Part shown: in pieces, positions 1 through 14,400 of the stretch
Position numbering within the stretch: the stretch's first letter is position 1
Layout: each line of letters begins with the position of its first letter
Assembly (NCBI GenBank): GCA_035222895.1
Contig: JAVYIG010005362.1
Location: forward strand, 1-64,000
Direction: 5' to 3'
Length of the DNA stretch: 64,000 nucleotides
DNA from: Strongylocentrotus droebachiensis
Taxonomy: Eukaryota; Echinodermata; Echinoidea; Camarodonta; Strongylocentrotidae
Notes under the pieces: generated by a model
Databases searched by the model: none
The model's input: the letters and a program-made list of their open reading frames with translations, nothing else
Told to the model about the DNA's origin: nothing
Made by a program: the position numbers and the translations under genes

Positions 1-790
1 ATAGAATCATCGCGTTAAGCAGATTATCTCAAAATAAACCTGGCACGGGGGGATTTGAGGCTTGGCACAATGGGGATTAGCATGATAAGAGGTAACTCAT
101 ACACTAGAATGAACACCCTTCAGTCACGTTATTCAAAAGAATGGTTTGGAAAATCACTGACTGTAAGAATAGAGGAGAGGAGGAGCAGGTGTAGAAAGAG
201 GATTCTGTGGATGAGCAGCTTAAGGAGTGGGATTTATGAAAGTGGAATTGATCTCGGGAGAATGAATTACTTTAGAATATGGGACAGAGAGTTGCTGCAT
301 TCCATGGTTGCCAACATCTCAGGACATGGCGTGTAAAGAAGAAGAACACCCTCCTGGCTCTGACATGAAGATATCAGTGGAGAGATTAGATTGATAGATC
401 CAGTCAGACACATCCATATCTAATGAAATAAGATTGCATTCTACAATTTGATTCAGTTTACATAATGTATGGTCCATATAATTAAAGTAATACATGAAGT
501 AATAGGTGTGTAATGTGCAACATTGAATACTTGAGGAATATGAAAACTGGAAATAATATATTCTTTTAGTGGATCTTGGATGCAGTCTCTATGCTATGTG
601 CTTCTAGAGTGTTTTAGTAAGACTCAGTCATTTCTCCCAGCTAGCTCTCTTACAAGAAAGTTCACTTGCATATTTTTAAGAGTGCATGTACAGTAATTAC
701 ATGAAGAAATGTAATTCCTGCACTTACATATTAGATCTATTGCTACCGTTTGTCAAGGTAATTATTATTTGTTCCCTATCTCTCAAACAG
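1..790. other. Upstream intron or intergenic sequence, no exon recognised
   Basis: No exon with convincing splice sites and family similarity was found here. A 93-codon open frame at 55-336 has no recognisable content. The first exon I can place starts at 791 with two bases that complete a split codon, so more 5' exons of the same gene must lie to the left of the window or be missed here. Confidence 0.5.
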
Positions 791-967
791 GCTCATACAA
801 GTATCAGTTTGATATTCCTGGAACCTACTACTACTCCAGCGGTGCCATCAGAAGTGATGGGACCATCTTCATAAAGGGAGTCGTGGAGGTGCGGCCGCTA
901 GCATCCGTTGCTATGGAGCTTGATGTGGTGCTGGGAGGATACAGTGCTAACCATGATGTCAACTCAG
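791..967 (+). CDS. PKHD1L1: PKHD1L1-like exon: cupredoxin-like beta segment
   Basis: The exon encodes 59 residues with the motif GTYYYSSG followed by a hydrophobic beta strand ending in VVEVRP. This pattern resembles the end of cupredoxin-like beta-sandwich domains, which I believe occur between TIG repeats in this family; the fold assignment is inference. The acceptor is CAG at 788-790 and the donor GTAATT at 968. Because the exon starts with the last two bases of a codon, the reading frame comes from an exon outside the window. Confidence 0.8.
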
Positions 968-3900
968 GTAATTTAATATGTCTATTGGAAGTGACAGGGC
1001 CAATGCTTCTATTCCAGAATATCTGTTATTTTCTCCTTTGAAATCGGTACTTCCATCTGTAAATTTTATGAAATGCACCGTGAGTACAAAACTGAATTAT
1101 GATTACATACCTTTCAGAAGCATATATCCAGTATTTGTCTCAGTCGATTTTATAATTTGGCACAAATAATCTGCTCATAGGCAGATTATATCGATGAACT
1201 GGCTTATATATGTGGCCCCATCCCTAATTAGGTCACTAAAATCAATTTAATTAATTGTGCTTTTAGGTATCTCATTAATTCATTCTGTGTATACATGTTG
1301 CTGCTTTGGAATGGAAGGGGGTAGCATCATCTACCATAGTAGAACAGGGCTCTAGGCCCAGGATTGCGATCGGTCTAGATCACAAACTTAGAAACTCCTA
1401 GTAAAGAGTTGCAATTGATATGAAGGTGTTATCCACCTAGCTCAGTAGGAACAGCAGTGGTCTCGTAATCCTGTGACCCGGGTTCGAAACGCTAGTGCCG
1501 ATGCGCTAGTGCCCTTTGGTAAGGCATTAATACTCATTACCAGGTCCCTCGGAGAGGACCTAAAGCCGTCGGCCGTCTGGTTGCTTACTAACTAGCATTT
1601 ATGCTTACTTAGCAGTCAGGTAAAATAACCACCACCACCGCCAAGTGTGTGAGAATCGGTCATGACTCTTTATAAGACGGACCTTTAATGTCCATTGTAG
1701 TGATTTTCAGACTGAAGCCCTATATCACAGATCTATCTTCTGTTTTTGTTTCTATCTTGAAGGAGAGTCCGACCCGACTGGTGGTGGTTGCTCCAACGAG
1801 GACACCGCCATATCAGGCTGCTCATCGGCATCCCCCAACATCACCGACGATACCAAGTTCAACTTCATCTTCGACGAGTGCATGACACCATCGATATCCA
1901 GCATCGATCCTCTCATAGGGGATAGCTCCGATACCATTGTTATCGAAGGGTCAGGGTTCAGTGATGAGGACTGCGCTAATGTTATCACCGTGGGTCGGTA
2001 TCCATGCGTGACGACCTCCTCCTCGGCGACACGTGTGGAATGTGAAATCGATACCCAGGATGAGATGGAGGTATGTACACTGTTGCTTTATACACAGATC
2101 AGTTGAGTCCATTGTGTGATACTCCTTGGGATAAGATCTCTTTTCTCTCCACTGTTAGAAGTTTATGACCTGGGAAGTGTTTAATCTATTTAAATCACCA
2201 AGCTATAGCTATAAAATATGTTGATAATTAATTACTTTCATACACTGTTACATACCATAGTTCTATGAATACCAACTGAGTAGCTTTAGTAAGTGCTGAT
2301 CACGAGACATCAGAATTGAAAGCCAAGGTCATGGGAGAATGCAAGAGTGAAAGAACAGATGTGACATACACCTGTAGAAAGCATGTGTGATTTTAATGTT
2401 CAGTGTTGTTATGGTATGTTAGTGATACAGTAAAACAGTTAACAAACTACTGCTGCTGCAAGGCAACAACGTTCACTGATTGTTTGTTTGATTTTTTTTC
2501 TTTCATCAGATTGGAGTGTACCATGAGATTGCCGTCAACGTTGCCAATCGAGGCTTTGCTATCCAGGAGTCCCATATCCTAGCTAACAGGTCCTTTGTGA
2601 TGTACCCAAGGATTGACTCTGTGTCTGACTCTGATGGCTCAATCATGGGGGGACTCACTCTCGTCATACAAGGTGATAGCTTTGCACCCTCGTCACCAAG
2701 TAACATTGGGGTTTACATCGGGTCACTCTCCTGCGATATCACCTTCTACAACTATACCTACATCGAGTGCACAACGCCATTGACCTCATGGTATGGTGCA
2801 CAATCGCTGCGTGTTCAAGTGAATTCATTATGGGCTGTTGGTGGCAGCACCTTCACTTATTCTGAGGCACAGACACCAAACATCTCAAGCTGGATGCCAG
2901 AAACCGTGTCTGGGTCTGGAACCACTAGTATGACCTTCACTGGATCCCAGCTGTCATCCATAGCTGATGACATCAGCATCACCATAGGAGGAGAAGCCTG
3001 CAGCATCACTGCGGCCGGTGAGTCCGAGATCGAATGCAATGTTGGTGCAGTTCCAGTAGGAACCCGCGATGTTCTGATCAACATCGCTGGTAAAGGGCTT
3101 GCACAGTTCTTCTATGGAAACGACACCGTCCAAAGCGAGGCCAACATCTTCTCAGTGAGTCCTTCGGACGGAAGCACCCAAGGTGGTCAGTCGGTCAACA
3201 TTAGCGGGAATGGTTTCGTTGATGGCGCGACTGCAGTGACCATTGATGGCAGCAGCTGTGTCATCCAGTCCATCAGCCTCTCGGAGATTCAGTGCATCAC
3301 TCCTGCAAACTCTGCAGGAACCTTTGACCTTGTGGTTGTCAGCGATGGCGTCACCTATGACGCAGAGGACTACGTCTACTCCTCATCCTCCACACCTACA
3401 GTGACCTCCATCACTCCCGGGTCAGGAGAAACTGGTACCAGCATCACCATCTCTGGATCTGCCTTCAGCGACACTACTTCAGACATCTCGGTCACTATCG
3501 ATGGAGTCGATTGCTCCATCACGAGTGCTTCCTCATCAGAGGTTGAGTGTGATGTCGGGGCTCATTCCGCTGGTGTCTTTGATGTTATGATTCATGTAAA
3601 TGGACTTGGCAATGCCGATAATGATGAAACATTCGAGTATGAGCTCACCGTTTCATCCACCTCACCTTCAACAGGTAATTGTTCTTCCTAGTATACAGTT
3701 AAAACAAGCTTCATCATTAAACTCTTTATTTGCCATTTCCGCTGAAGTGCCTCATCGGCCATTTTGCAACAATAATACGCAGTTAATCTGAAACCTGCAC
3801 AGTGCAACACATTTCTTCTATGTACATTTTGTAATCCATTTTCCAGTCATACATGTAAGAATACTTTTCAATCATCTATGTAGCATGATACTAGTAATCC

Positions 3901-6900
3901 CAAGATAATTCCATCAACAGCTTTTGCTAAAAAATGAAGAAGAAAAAAAGGCTGCCTTAACATCCATTATCAACATTTTACACTGTAGTAAAGGAGAAAA
4001 GTTTTGAAAAATCTGGATCAATCTAACAGTCATATTAAAACAAATAAGTCTTACAAATATGTTGTCTTTTTTGAGTGCCAGATAGGCATTAATCCATATC
4101 ATCTTACTTAGACTTAACGTCATTATGGCTCTCAGCAGCTGACGTTATGTAATAGCTACATGTATGCATGCATGAGTAATCTTTGATTGATGTTCTGTGT
4201 ATTGTAGGCAGCTTTGGAGGTGGACAGACTCTAGTGATCGAAGGCTCAGGATTTGACAGTGAGAACACCATGGTCACTGTGTGCGGCTATGAGTGTTTAC
4301 TCTACAGTGCTAACGAGACTACTGTGGAATGTGATATGCCTGCAAATTCTGGTGAGTTTAGAACTTATATTTCTCGGATTGGATGCTAAATAGAAGTCCC
4401 TCTTGGAGGAGAGCCTCCACTTTTGCACTTTAAGAACCCACTGCACATCCCAATCAATTATGCCAGGGTAATTTGTACATATTTAATAGAGATGTGTATG
4501 GAAAATGCATGTTGCATACCAAATTCATATCATAACAAGCAGTATTTTTAAACTTTCCATCCTATTTAATTAATAATGAAAGGTGATACTTTCCATAAGC
4601 TTGCATGAAACAAATATTGTATCTAGACTCTTATTTTCCTGTGACTCTTGGCTCACTCTCTCTTTCTCTCTGTCTCTCTTTTCATCTTTGCTCTACCCCC
4701 TCCCGTGCCTACCTTTCACCTTTGGTCCTCTTCTACTCTCTCGCTCTGTCGGCATCCTCATCGTACAAAACTGATTTTGTGTAACTTACCCAACTAAAGC
4801 TGTTATGACTGTATTTTACCATTCTTTTTGTAAACTGATCTGTAAACTTTTACCGGTGAAAAGCAAATTTCTGAATGGATAATAAATACTTAATTTCAAT
4901 TTCAATTTCCAGATTCCTCTAGCACCCTTGACTGTGATATTGTAGTTAGTGTAGCTAGCGGATCTGAGGTGACCCAATCAGATGCCTACCAGTACCGACG
5001 TGATATGACCCCTGTCATAGAGTCTGTCTCACCTGCTAGAGGTGGGACAGGCGGAGGAACGACGGTCACCATCACCGGACAGGACTTCTTGTGAGTATAT
5101 TCACCCTCCGGCCGATCAGTTAGTTTGACAGCGATTTATTATGTTAAAGCCCCACTGTCTTACTTGTAGTTACTTGCTCCCTCTATATAGAAAACTTCCC
5201 CAATCGGTGCCTGTTGGTCCCCCATGATCCTCTAATCCTTATGTTATTTGAGAGCTGAGTTGATGAGATAGCCACCTGTCAGTGACCTCGCTTTGTGGTC
5301 TAATCCCTCCTAGCCACACTAGTGTTGATATGTATATATGCTGGGGGGGGGGGGGGAGCTGACAACAGATATCTCCCATGATTGCTACTTTTGAGAGTGC
5401 TTTTTGTATTCTTCCTCAAAAGCCCATTCAATCATGCGCTATATCAACAACAACAAATGTTTCAGCAAAATATATGGAATAGCAAATGGTGTTGAAAAAG
5501 AAAAGAGCTACATGCAACAAAGGATCCTAATTGTTACTACAACAATGTGAAGGACATTACAATTTTGATCTCGCAGTGGCTTCATTAATTTCTTCTTGTG
5601 GCAGTTTTCCGCACCATGACAGAACGGTATGCTTAGTCGCTAGCTTCTTTTGACAATACCATCATGAATAACTAAATCTCTTCTCTCGTATCATAGATTG
5701 TAATAGTATAACATTGTTTTCATGCATTATGCCTGTTTAAGATTATATGGAATTGCTTGTAATTTAGAGAACTGTAGGCTAAAGGTTGAGATAACATACT
5801 TAATTAAAGTTAAAGAAGAAAACATAATCTGCGTAAGCATGATTAAAACATTCTATGTAGTTCTACAGGAAGATGCTTTACTGACTGAATATACGTTCAC
5901 AAAATAGCTCCTATGTAATATCTTTATGTTGCAACCTTATGAACTTGCATTGTATTACAGGGACTCTGGTAACGAGGTAACGATCGCTGGAACGACATGC
6001 TCCATCTTATCTGAGAGTGCAACGATGATCACCTGCCAGACAGGTGCTCATTCACCATCCACAAGGTCACAGGTCAGAGTTCAAGTTGGCTCCAATGGCG
6101 TCGCAACTCAGGTTAGCATTATCTAGGTCTTAACAGTGTTATCAAGGCTGCAATAGCCCAATATACCATGTATGAATGGGTGACTACTATAACATGGATT
6201 GTTATTCGCATTTGAAAATTAAGGATAGAACATGATCTTGATTGTAGATTGAATGGCTTCTTATTTTCTGTTTCTCTTGTAGGGGGGGGGGGTGGGGCTG
6301 AGATGGGTTGAAGTGTTGCATAAGTCAGATTGTTCATTGCACCTATTTACTTTGATCTCTTCAAAATAGTCACATTCATATTCAAAGTTTTTGGTCACGC
6401 CCAATCAAAAACATACATTTGCTGTAAAAATCATTCCTGGGCTGTTTCTGTATGAATACAAAAGAACAGGTTTGCCATTCACTTTACTAGAACTTGCATA
6501 TGAATTTAGGTGTCTACATTAATTGATTTGGATAAATGACCAACAAATAAACTACATAAATGAAGCACGACTATTCCTTGAATGAAAATGTTCCTCTTGA
6601 TTTTTGTATACAGGACAATGCTGACTATTTCTACATCGACGTTTGGTCCTCAATCTACACCTGGGGTGGCAACGATCCACCTGTTGCGGGAGATTTTGTG
6701 ATCATACCAGCGGGTCAAAAAATCTTGTTGGATATTACCACACCTATCCTGAAAGTTCTCCTTATTCAAGGTAGGTAGGATTTCTGGTTCGCGTTCTGGA
6801 TAAATACTCTGACAAAGCGGGATCCCGCATCGCGTCAGAGGGTTGACCTGGTGGTTGACCTGGTGGAGTTATTCCCTCTAGGTGTTGTTTGTGAAAAAGT

Positions 6901-8440
6901 CGCAGAGCCTTATGTAAAATATATCTATTTTAGGTACGTCTAGGATGTAATGAGGCAGGTTGCTCCAATGTTTAACAGTCCATGGGAAGAAGCTATTTGA
7001 GTATTACAATTGTTGAATTGGTTTTAGGTCTCTGGAAGGATGATGGGTGTGTGCGTTAAGTAGACTCTGCTCAGTATCATATTCAGATTGCAATGAAAAT
7101 GTTCATCAGAATGGTGATATGCTGAGAAATCGGTTGTTTTACGCAATCAGTAAATATATACTTTTACCAATTGCAACCCTGACCTTTACTCTATCTATAT
7201 CTTTGATAAATGAAAGCCCCTAGCAGTTTATGCCGGAGCATGTTGACCTGTTGTTTGATTGATTGATTGATTGATTGAAAAGGTTTTATTATAATTGCAC
7301 TTCGCAGCCAGATGGCTGTATTATGAACAATTTACATTGGCAATAATACAATCATACAAATGTGGTTTGAAATTCTCACGAAGTATAATATACAATATAT
7401 AACGAAATTCATAACAAAATTCATAACCAATATGACTAGGCAATAACAGACAAATTAAGTCAGGTTTAAGATATATTTTGTGAAGTGACACAAGAGTGGG
7501 TCAATGGATTAAGGTAATACTTGAGTATATCCACTGAATAATGCTTTCAAAATGCCCACGTTAAAAATACAGCAACTATTTTAGGTACGTCTAGGATATA
7601 ATGAGGCAGGTTGCTCCATTTGCTGTATTTAGGCTTTTTATTTATGATTGATGTTAAACACTTCCTTGTGCAGGTGGTGAAATGATTTTTGATGAGGCCG
7701 ACATTGAACTGCACGCCGAGTACGTGGTTGTTACTGATGGCGGTCACTTTGAGATCGGTACCGAGGAAGAACCATTCCAGCACGAGGCGAGCGTTGTCAT
7801 GCATGGCCATGTGAGGTCTGTAGAACTCCCTCTGTTCGGTGCCAAGACGTTTGCTGTCAGGAATGGAACAGTTGATATGCACGGTAAGAACCGTTTGTGA
7901 TTTCTAGAAAATGGTTTAACCTCTCGAATATCACATCATAATAAACATAGAGACCCATGGGAAATAATTTTTTAAGGGAGCATGTTTTTTTCCATACACA
8001 TTGAACCTGCAATATATAACATATGCAATTTGAACTAGCCCAAGACCCCGTAGTTTTGTGGCAATAGCGGGTGTCGGGTGTACATTGGTGTATTGAGTAA
8101 TGGCACTGACTGCTTAAGTGTTAGGGGTTGAAAGGGATCAATATCTAAAAAGAAATGACTTGTATATTAGAAGACATAACAATATAGAGAGAAAATGATG
8201 GGTTCACCCAGGAGTTTTCTCAAAGTTAACTGTCATGTGCATACATTGTACATATGCCTAATGGTGAAATATGACTAGTAGGTCACTTTTACCTTAATGT
8301 AGAATGAAACTTTATTCTTTAAACTTGCAATTTCTCTTTACAAAATAATGTATCCGGCAGAAATTTTGAATATAGTACGCAGAAATGAAAAAATACAGAG
8401 CAGATTATTTTGTGTGAATCCTCCCCTTAACCTATCCACT

Positions 8441-8475
<35 letters not shown>

Positions 8476-11400
8476 ACAGGAATCCCAACACCCATCACCT
8501 GGTCGAGACTAGCCGAGACTGTGAATGCCGGAGATACTGAACTCACTCTTATGGATTCTGTTGTAAACTGGAGGATTGGAGATCATATCGTACTTGCATC
8601 CACTGGCACCAGACATAAGCAGAATCAGAACGAAGAGGTCGAAATCACAGGTAAGTCCTAGAGTTTGGAGGACATATTTATCAAGAATGATATGGAATGA
8701 CTTTGAGGCACCTGTGTAGAGGTGCTCTATTGATGTTGTTCAAAAATTGGAAATAGATCTCCATGTGGTATGTTAAGAGCCAAAGGGGCATTAAGTCTGT
8801 GCTAAAGTTTATATTAAAGGTAATTCCCTTCCAGCTCCAAAAAGAGGATATACTCTGTGCATGTGATGACAATATGTTTTCTTTTGTTTGTCAAAATTGT
8901 TGACACGATCAGGGCTAATTGGGAATCACTTTACCGACTGATGGGCTGATATTGACCTTTATAAATCATATTTAGCTTGGATTATCTATCTTTTACAGGA
9001 AGTGCAGTTATGTAATAATTTTTAGCTTTGTTTGCTCAAAGCTAGAAGGGCAGTAACTCACATCTTTTAACACAGATTTAATGTACTTATGGCTTTCAGA
9101 AGACAAGCTGAACTACTATTTTTAATGACTTTTTAATACTATTGTATTTTTTTGCAGTATCCTTGTGTTATTACTTATGTAAATTGCACTCAATTCACCC
9201 GAAAGGCTGCCATGTACAATGTTTTTTCCACATTAAATGAATAAATAAATAAGCAAATAATGTCTATATATGTTCTGTATCAATTACTAAGATGACTTTT
9301 TCATCTATTTTTCTGTTCCAGGTTTCTCCAATGACAACATGACGATTGAGTTCAGCCCTGCGGTGGAGTACGAACACATCTCCATCTCTCAGGTGATTGA
9401 TGGAATCCTGGTGGAGACCAGGGGAGAGGTTGGACTACTCACTCATAATGTCAAGATCAGAGGCTCTGTCCATGAGGAATGGCTGGAAGAAGTAGATGCA
9501 TGCCCGGATGAATTTGATACAAGTAAGTCACATTGTATACCACAAACAGTATATCCACCATGCACTGTGTTCAAAGCACTTCATTATTATCCAGGCTCTA
9601 GGTAGGGTCAGGATTTGGGTGCTCGCAGCATTCAAGGAATCCCCTTCCTACCGATACCTATTTAACACCTGAGTGTCGAGTGGCCAGTGTAGATTGATAT
9701 CTTACCAAAGAACACCAGTGCTGTGCCAGGGCTTGAACCCATGGCCTTCAGACCACCAGTAAAATGTTTAAACACCAGACTGTGACATTCATTTATCTTT
9801 CATAACAATGCTTTCATGTTACAACATACATTACAAATGCAAAGTAAGCAAAGAGACGTAGTTAGAGCATTGATTATTCATATTATTTATTCATTGTTGT
9901 AGAAATGTCATGATCTAGCCAATAAGTCACTACAGGTACAGTATGCTATGAATTACATGGTACAAAATTCAAATCCTTACCGTATTGTTGATGTCCTTTG
10001 ACAATACATCAATCTACATTACCGTTCTCACTTCAAGTAAAGATTTGCCACCAAGTCATGAGTTTAAATTGATTCAAAACTGATTGAGTTTTGGAGTGCT
10101 GGTGAGACTCAATTTTAGTTATAGATGGGGAAAACGAAATTGCCGACCGAAAGATATCTTGTCCTCAGAGTTTCCCCCAACTCCCTTATAAAAATCCTAG
10201 TGCCCCCACTGAAAACTTTTACCTTTGTTTCTTCTTGTTTCTAACAGATCAATTTGCCACGCAGACATGCTTCCAAGGACGCTTTGGTGCAGAAACTGTG
10301 ACTGATGAATTTGGTTCACAGATCATGTTCTTTGCCAAAGAGCAGGACACGCATCTGGTTCGAGGTCGGTTTGAGTACGTGGAGGTGACCCATGCCGGCC
10401 AGGCATTCCGTCTTGGTCGCTACCCTATCCATTTCCACATGAACGGTAACATCACTGGGTCGTATGTGCGAGGATGCGGTATCCATCACACCTTCAACAG
10501 GGCCGTGACTATCCACGGTGTCCACCACCTCCTGGTGGAACACAATGTAGCCTTCAATGTGATGGGACATGCCTTCTTCTTGGAGGATGGTATAGAGACC
10601 AAGAATATCATCCAGTACAACCTTGCTGTCTTCGTCCGACCTAGTAGCAGTTTGCTGAATGTGGACGTGACGCCAGCCTCCTTCTGGGTGACCAACCCTG
10701 ATAACTACGTCCGTCACAACGCCGCAGCAGGTGGCAGCCATTTCGGATTCTGGTACAACATGCCCGCGCACCCTATGGGACCGTCCTTCACATCAGCTGT
10801 CTGTCCGCGCAATGTGCAAGTCCTGGAGTTCAACAACAACACGGCTCACACCATGGGATGGTACGGTATTTGGATCTTCCCATCCTATCATCCGACAGCT
10901 GATAGCAGCTGTGGCGGTGTTGCTGGCCATACTGAATTCCACAACTTGACGGCTTGGCGTACTGAACGTGGAGCAGAAGGTGTCCTGGTTGGACCAATCC
11001 AGTTCCACAACTTCCTCATGACTGACAACGAGGCTTCAGGAATCGAGTTCCAAACCGTCGGGAGTGTCTGGGGAGAAGATGGTCCAATGGTCAAGGACTC
11101 TGTCATTATAGGCTACACTCCAGGACTTGCTGAAGGCCAAGAGGCTGATAGATGTACATCGGCTGGAATCCAGTTACCAAAGTCCAAGTTTCTCACAGTG
11201 GATGGGGTACGGTTCATTAACTTTGATCAAGAGAGATGTGTTACATTGAGAGCCTGTGCTCACTGTAAGGTATTCCAAGGAGGTTTCGAGCATCGCTTCA
11301 AGAACCTGATTTTTACTGATTCACCAAACAAAGCTGCCTTCCAATGGGAGCACGAGACATGGTTTGAAGATCTAGATGGAACTCTGACTGGAAATGCTGA

Positions 11401-14400
11401 TTCCATCGTGACCCCCCAAAACAACGGTCTCCCAACGGATCACTGCACGTTTGATGTCGAGGATTTCAGTAAGGGTTTTAACGGAGCGGTCTGCGATGAG
11501 TCGGTCCTTCTGCACAGAATGGCTTTCAACGAAGCTTACCCTGAATCTCTGAAGTACAAGGCCACCATCCTAACCAACAGTTATGGTACTACCAGTGTAC
11601 CGTACCGCAAGAAGAGACTTACTCATCCGACGGGATGGATGCTGACGCTGGTGGAATCAGAGACATACAACTTCTATTTTGAGAATGTTGATCATGTCAC
11701 CAACATCTCCTATTCAGCCAGGTTTGATGGATTTGGCGATGGGGACTTCGTCATCATGAACCACAACTTTACCCAGAGTCCAGATGCCTTTGCCTTGATA
11801 GGACAAGTAACTGAGAATGTTGGGCGTCCTTTAGAGTACAGCGAAGATGAAAATGCAGACTGGTACTTTAACAACGAGACCAATAATCTCTACTATCTCA
11901 GTGAGTTTGAGTAACATTTTTGATATTCTCCATTTTTCGAGTTTCATGCTCAATAGCTCTTTTTTTGGGCTATCATTTCCCTTTCTACTTCTGCTCTTTA
12001 TTCTAAATCTCTCTTCTTTTATAAGTGATTTCATTACTTCTAACTGCAAATTTTTGAGGCATTTATATTGTTATTCCTTTGCTGTCATATTTCAAGCAAT
12101 GATCAATATGTGGTGTACTGATTTCAATGTACAATACTGAGGTTAAATTTGATTTTAAAATTCTTGCCTTCATCAAGTTTCTGGAAGGGATCAGAGCTCA
12201 CTGGTGGATCGCTCAGTGAATCTTGATGTGTACCGATGCTACTACAAGGATTGCATCCCGCCGGTTCCATCCGTTCCTCCACCACCTCCTGAAGGTAGAC
12301 CAGAGGGTGTTCTCTACTGGGGAGAAGCGGCAGCTTGGGAGGATGTCACTGATGGATGGGGCGGAAACACTGGATCAGGCAGCAATGTGCCACAGAATGG
12401 TGATGATGTCATGATCTTCCCAGGTGAATGTTTGATCATGAAATCTCAAAGAATGATTGAAAATGTTGACTTGATCTAAGGAATAATGGACGCACCATCA
12501 AGCCTAAATTGGCTATGCCGGCGTGATGTGCATATTGTTATACTAAGTTCATACCTGTCTATAGAAGTTTAGTTCTGTGGGCCCAAACGTCACGATATTC
12601 AAGTCATTCCTCTTTGTCTCCTTTCCCTTTTCTCAATCAAAACTATAGAAAGTACTGGAGAAAAATGAATTTCTTTGCTTGTAAGTCAGAATAGGAATGG
12701 CCACTTAGGCGTAAATATTCACTTCTGAATGACAAACGCCTATAAACTAAAACAACAACAAGCATACTGCATTGAGTCCTTAATGTTGGGCTGGATTTGC
12801 AGAAGTTTAATAAGAGAGATCAAAAATTGATATCAAGAGAAATAGATTTTGTTAGCTTATCAATACTTCAATCTTTTTTCTCAGAGCGGTGGATTGTAGC
12901 CAACGACACTCTGCCTTGGATGAACAAGCTGTTCATCTATGGTACCCTAGAGATTGACGACTCCAGAGACATGGTGATCAATGCTACCTATATCCTGATC
13001 CAAGGTGGACGTCTGATTGCAGGATTTAACGAAACACGACCTTTCACCCATGACCTGCGTATCCTCCTCAATGGCCATCATTTCACCCAGGACATCCCTC
13101 TTCCTAATGGACCCAACCTGGGATCCAAGGCTCTAGGTAGGTGTACCAGGACCCTGTTTCATAAAACTTGTTTTTATGAAAGTTATGAGATGTTATGAAG
13201 TGATAATAACTGTTATAAGCAAATTAATTCATTACTGTGATTGGCTGAACAAATTTGTTACAGAATTTTGGTATTTTCTATTGATGAAAAGTTTTATGAC
13301 ACATGGCCTTCCTGATGTTCCTGTTAGTGTATATGTATGACTTGATTTCTCCTATACCCCTTTGCCATAGTTGTTTTGTCCATATTATTAGTCATGATAT
13401 TCAAATCTCAAAGGTTATTGTATTTTTCAATTGTTCTTGAGAGAAGTTGGTGAATATTTTGAGCCCATTGTATTATATGCATGTTTCCTTCTCAACCTTT
13501 CTCACGCTCCCTTTCTTTCAGGCGTCTTTGGAACCTTGGACCTTCATGGTATGCCACGTGATGTCACTTGGACCCAGCTTGCCTCAACGGTCGAGGCAGG
13601 CGACAGTGAGTTCAAAGTGATCGTTGATACTGATTGGCGTGTGGGTGATGAGATCGTTGTGACGGCGACATCCTACGAGGCCTGGCACACAGAAACCTTC
13701 AGGATCTCCTCCAAGACTGATTCCAAGACGTTCAGTATCAATGGAACATTCGCTCACATGCACACAGGTTGGTTGCATGATTTTAGCATATGGGATTGTA
13801 TGATGCCTTTCATGGCAACAAGTAATCCGTGGTCATTTTCTTGCAGCGGTCAAATTCCTCAGTCAAACCCTCAAACCATCTCTATACATAACGTTAATAC
13901 CCAAATGTCAACCCTAATCCTTTGTACATTTTTTAACTATAGAAACCCTCAAGAAAATGCCAAACTATATCTTGACAATTGAAACACTGGACAAATATGC
14001 CATTGAAGCAAGTATCAGATCACCCATTATCTACATTCACTATCCTATCTATGATCAAACCTTGTCTTTGAGAGTTTTATTACCTAAAATATGTGTACAT
14101 GTACAACCGTTCAAACCTTTTGACGATTATTGTACCGCTACCAAGATATAATGATTTCAAACCAATGATACCTCTATGTTACAGAATATAGAGGTATTTG
14201 TTTTACTATAGTCCAAAAGAAAACTTTCCAATAAGTCGACTAATTCTGATGCATGTACAAACTCGTTGGAACAGCAAAATTCTTATATTTCTGAAAGTGG
14301 CTTCTTCAATATATACCTGTGTAGTCCCCCTGATACATGTATAATTGTTATTTCTTTCTCTTGCAGCTGAATCGGCAGAGTTAAATGGCAAGGCTTACAC

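Noticed and set aside
55-336. 93-codon open frame at the left edge
   Set aside because: No splice sites or similarity consistent with the PKHD1L1-like gene or any other family.
1430-1655. tRNA gene
   Set aside because: A and B boxes are visible but the cloverleaf does not close and the body is shared with other SINE copies.
10316-10771. 151-codon open frame opposite the large PbH1 exon
   Set aside because: It is the shadow of the real coding strand, which has clear family motifs.
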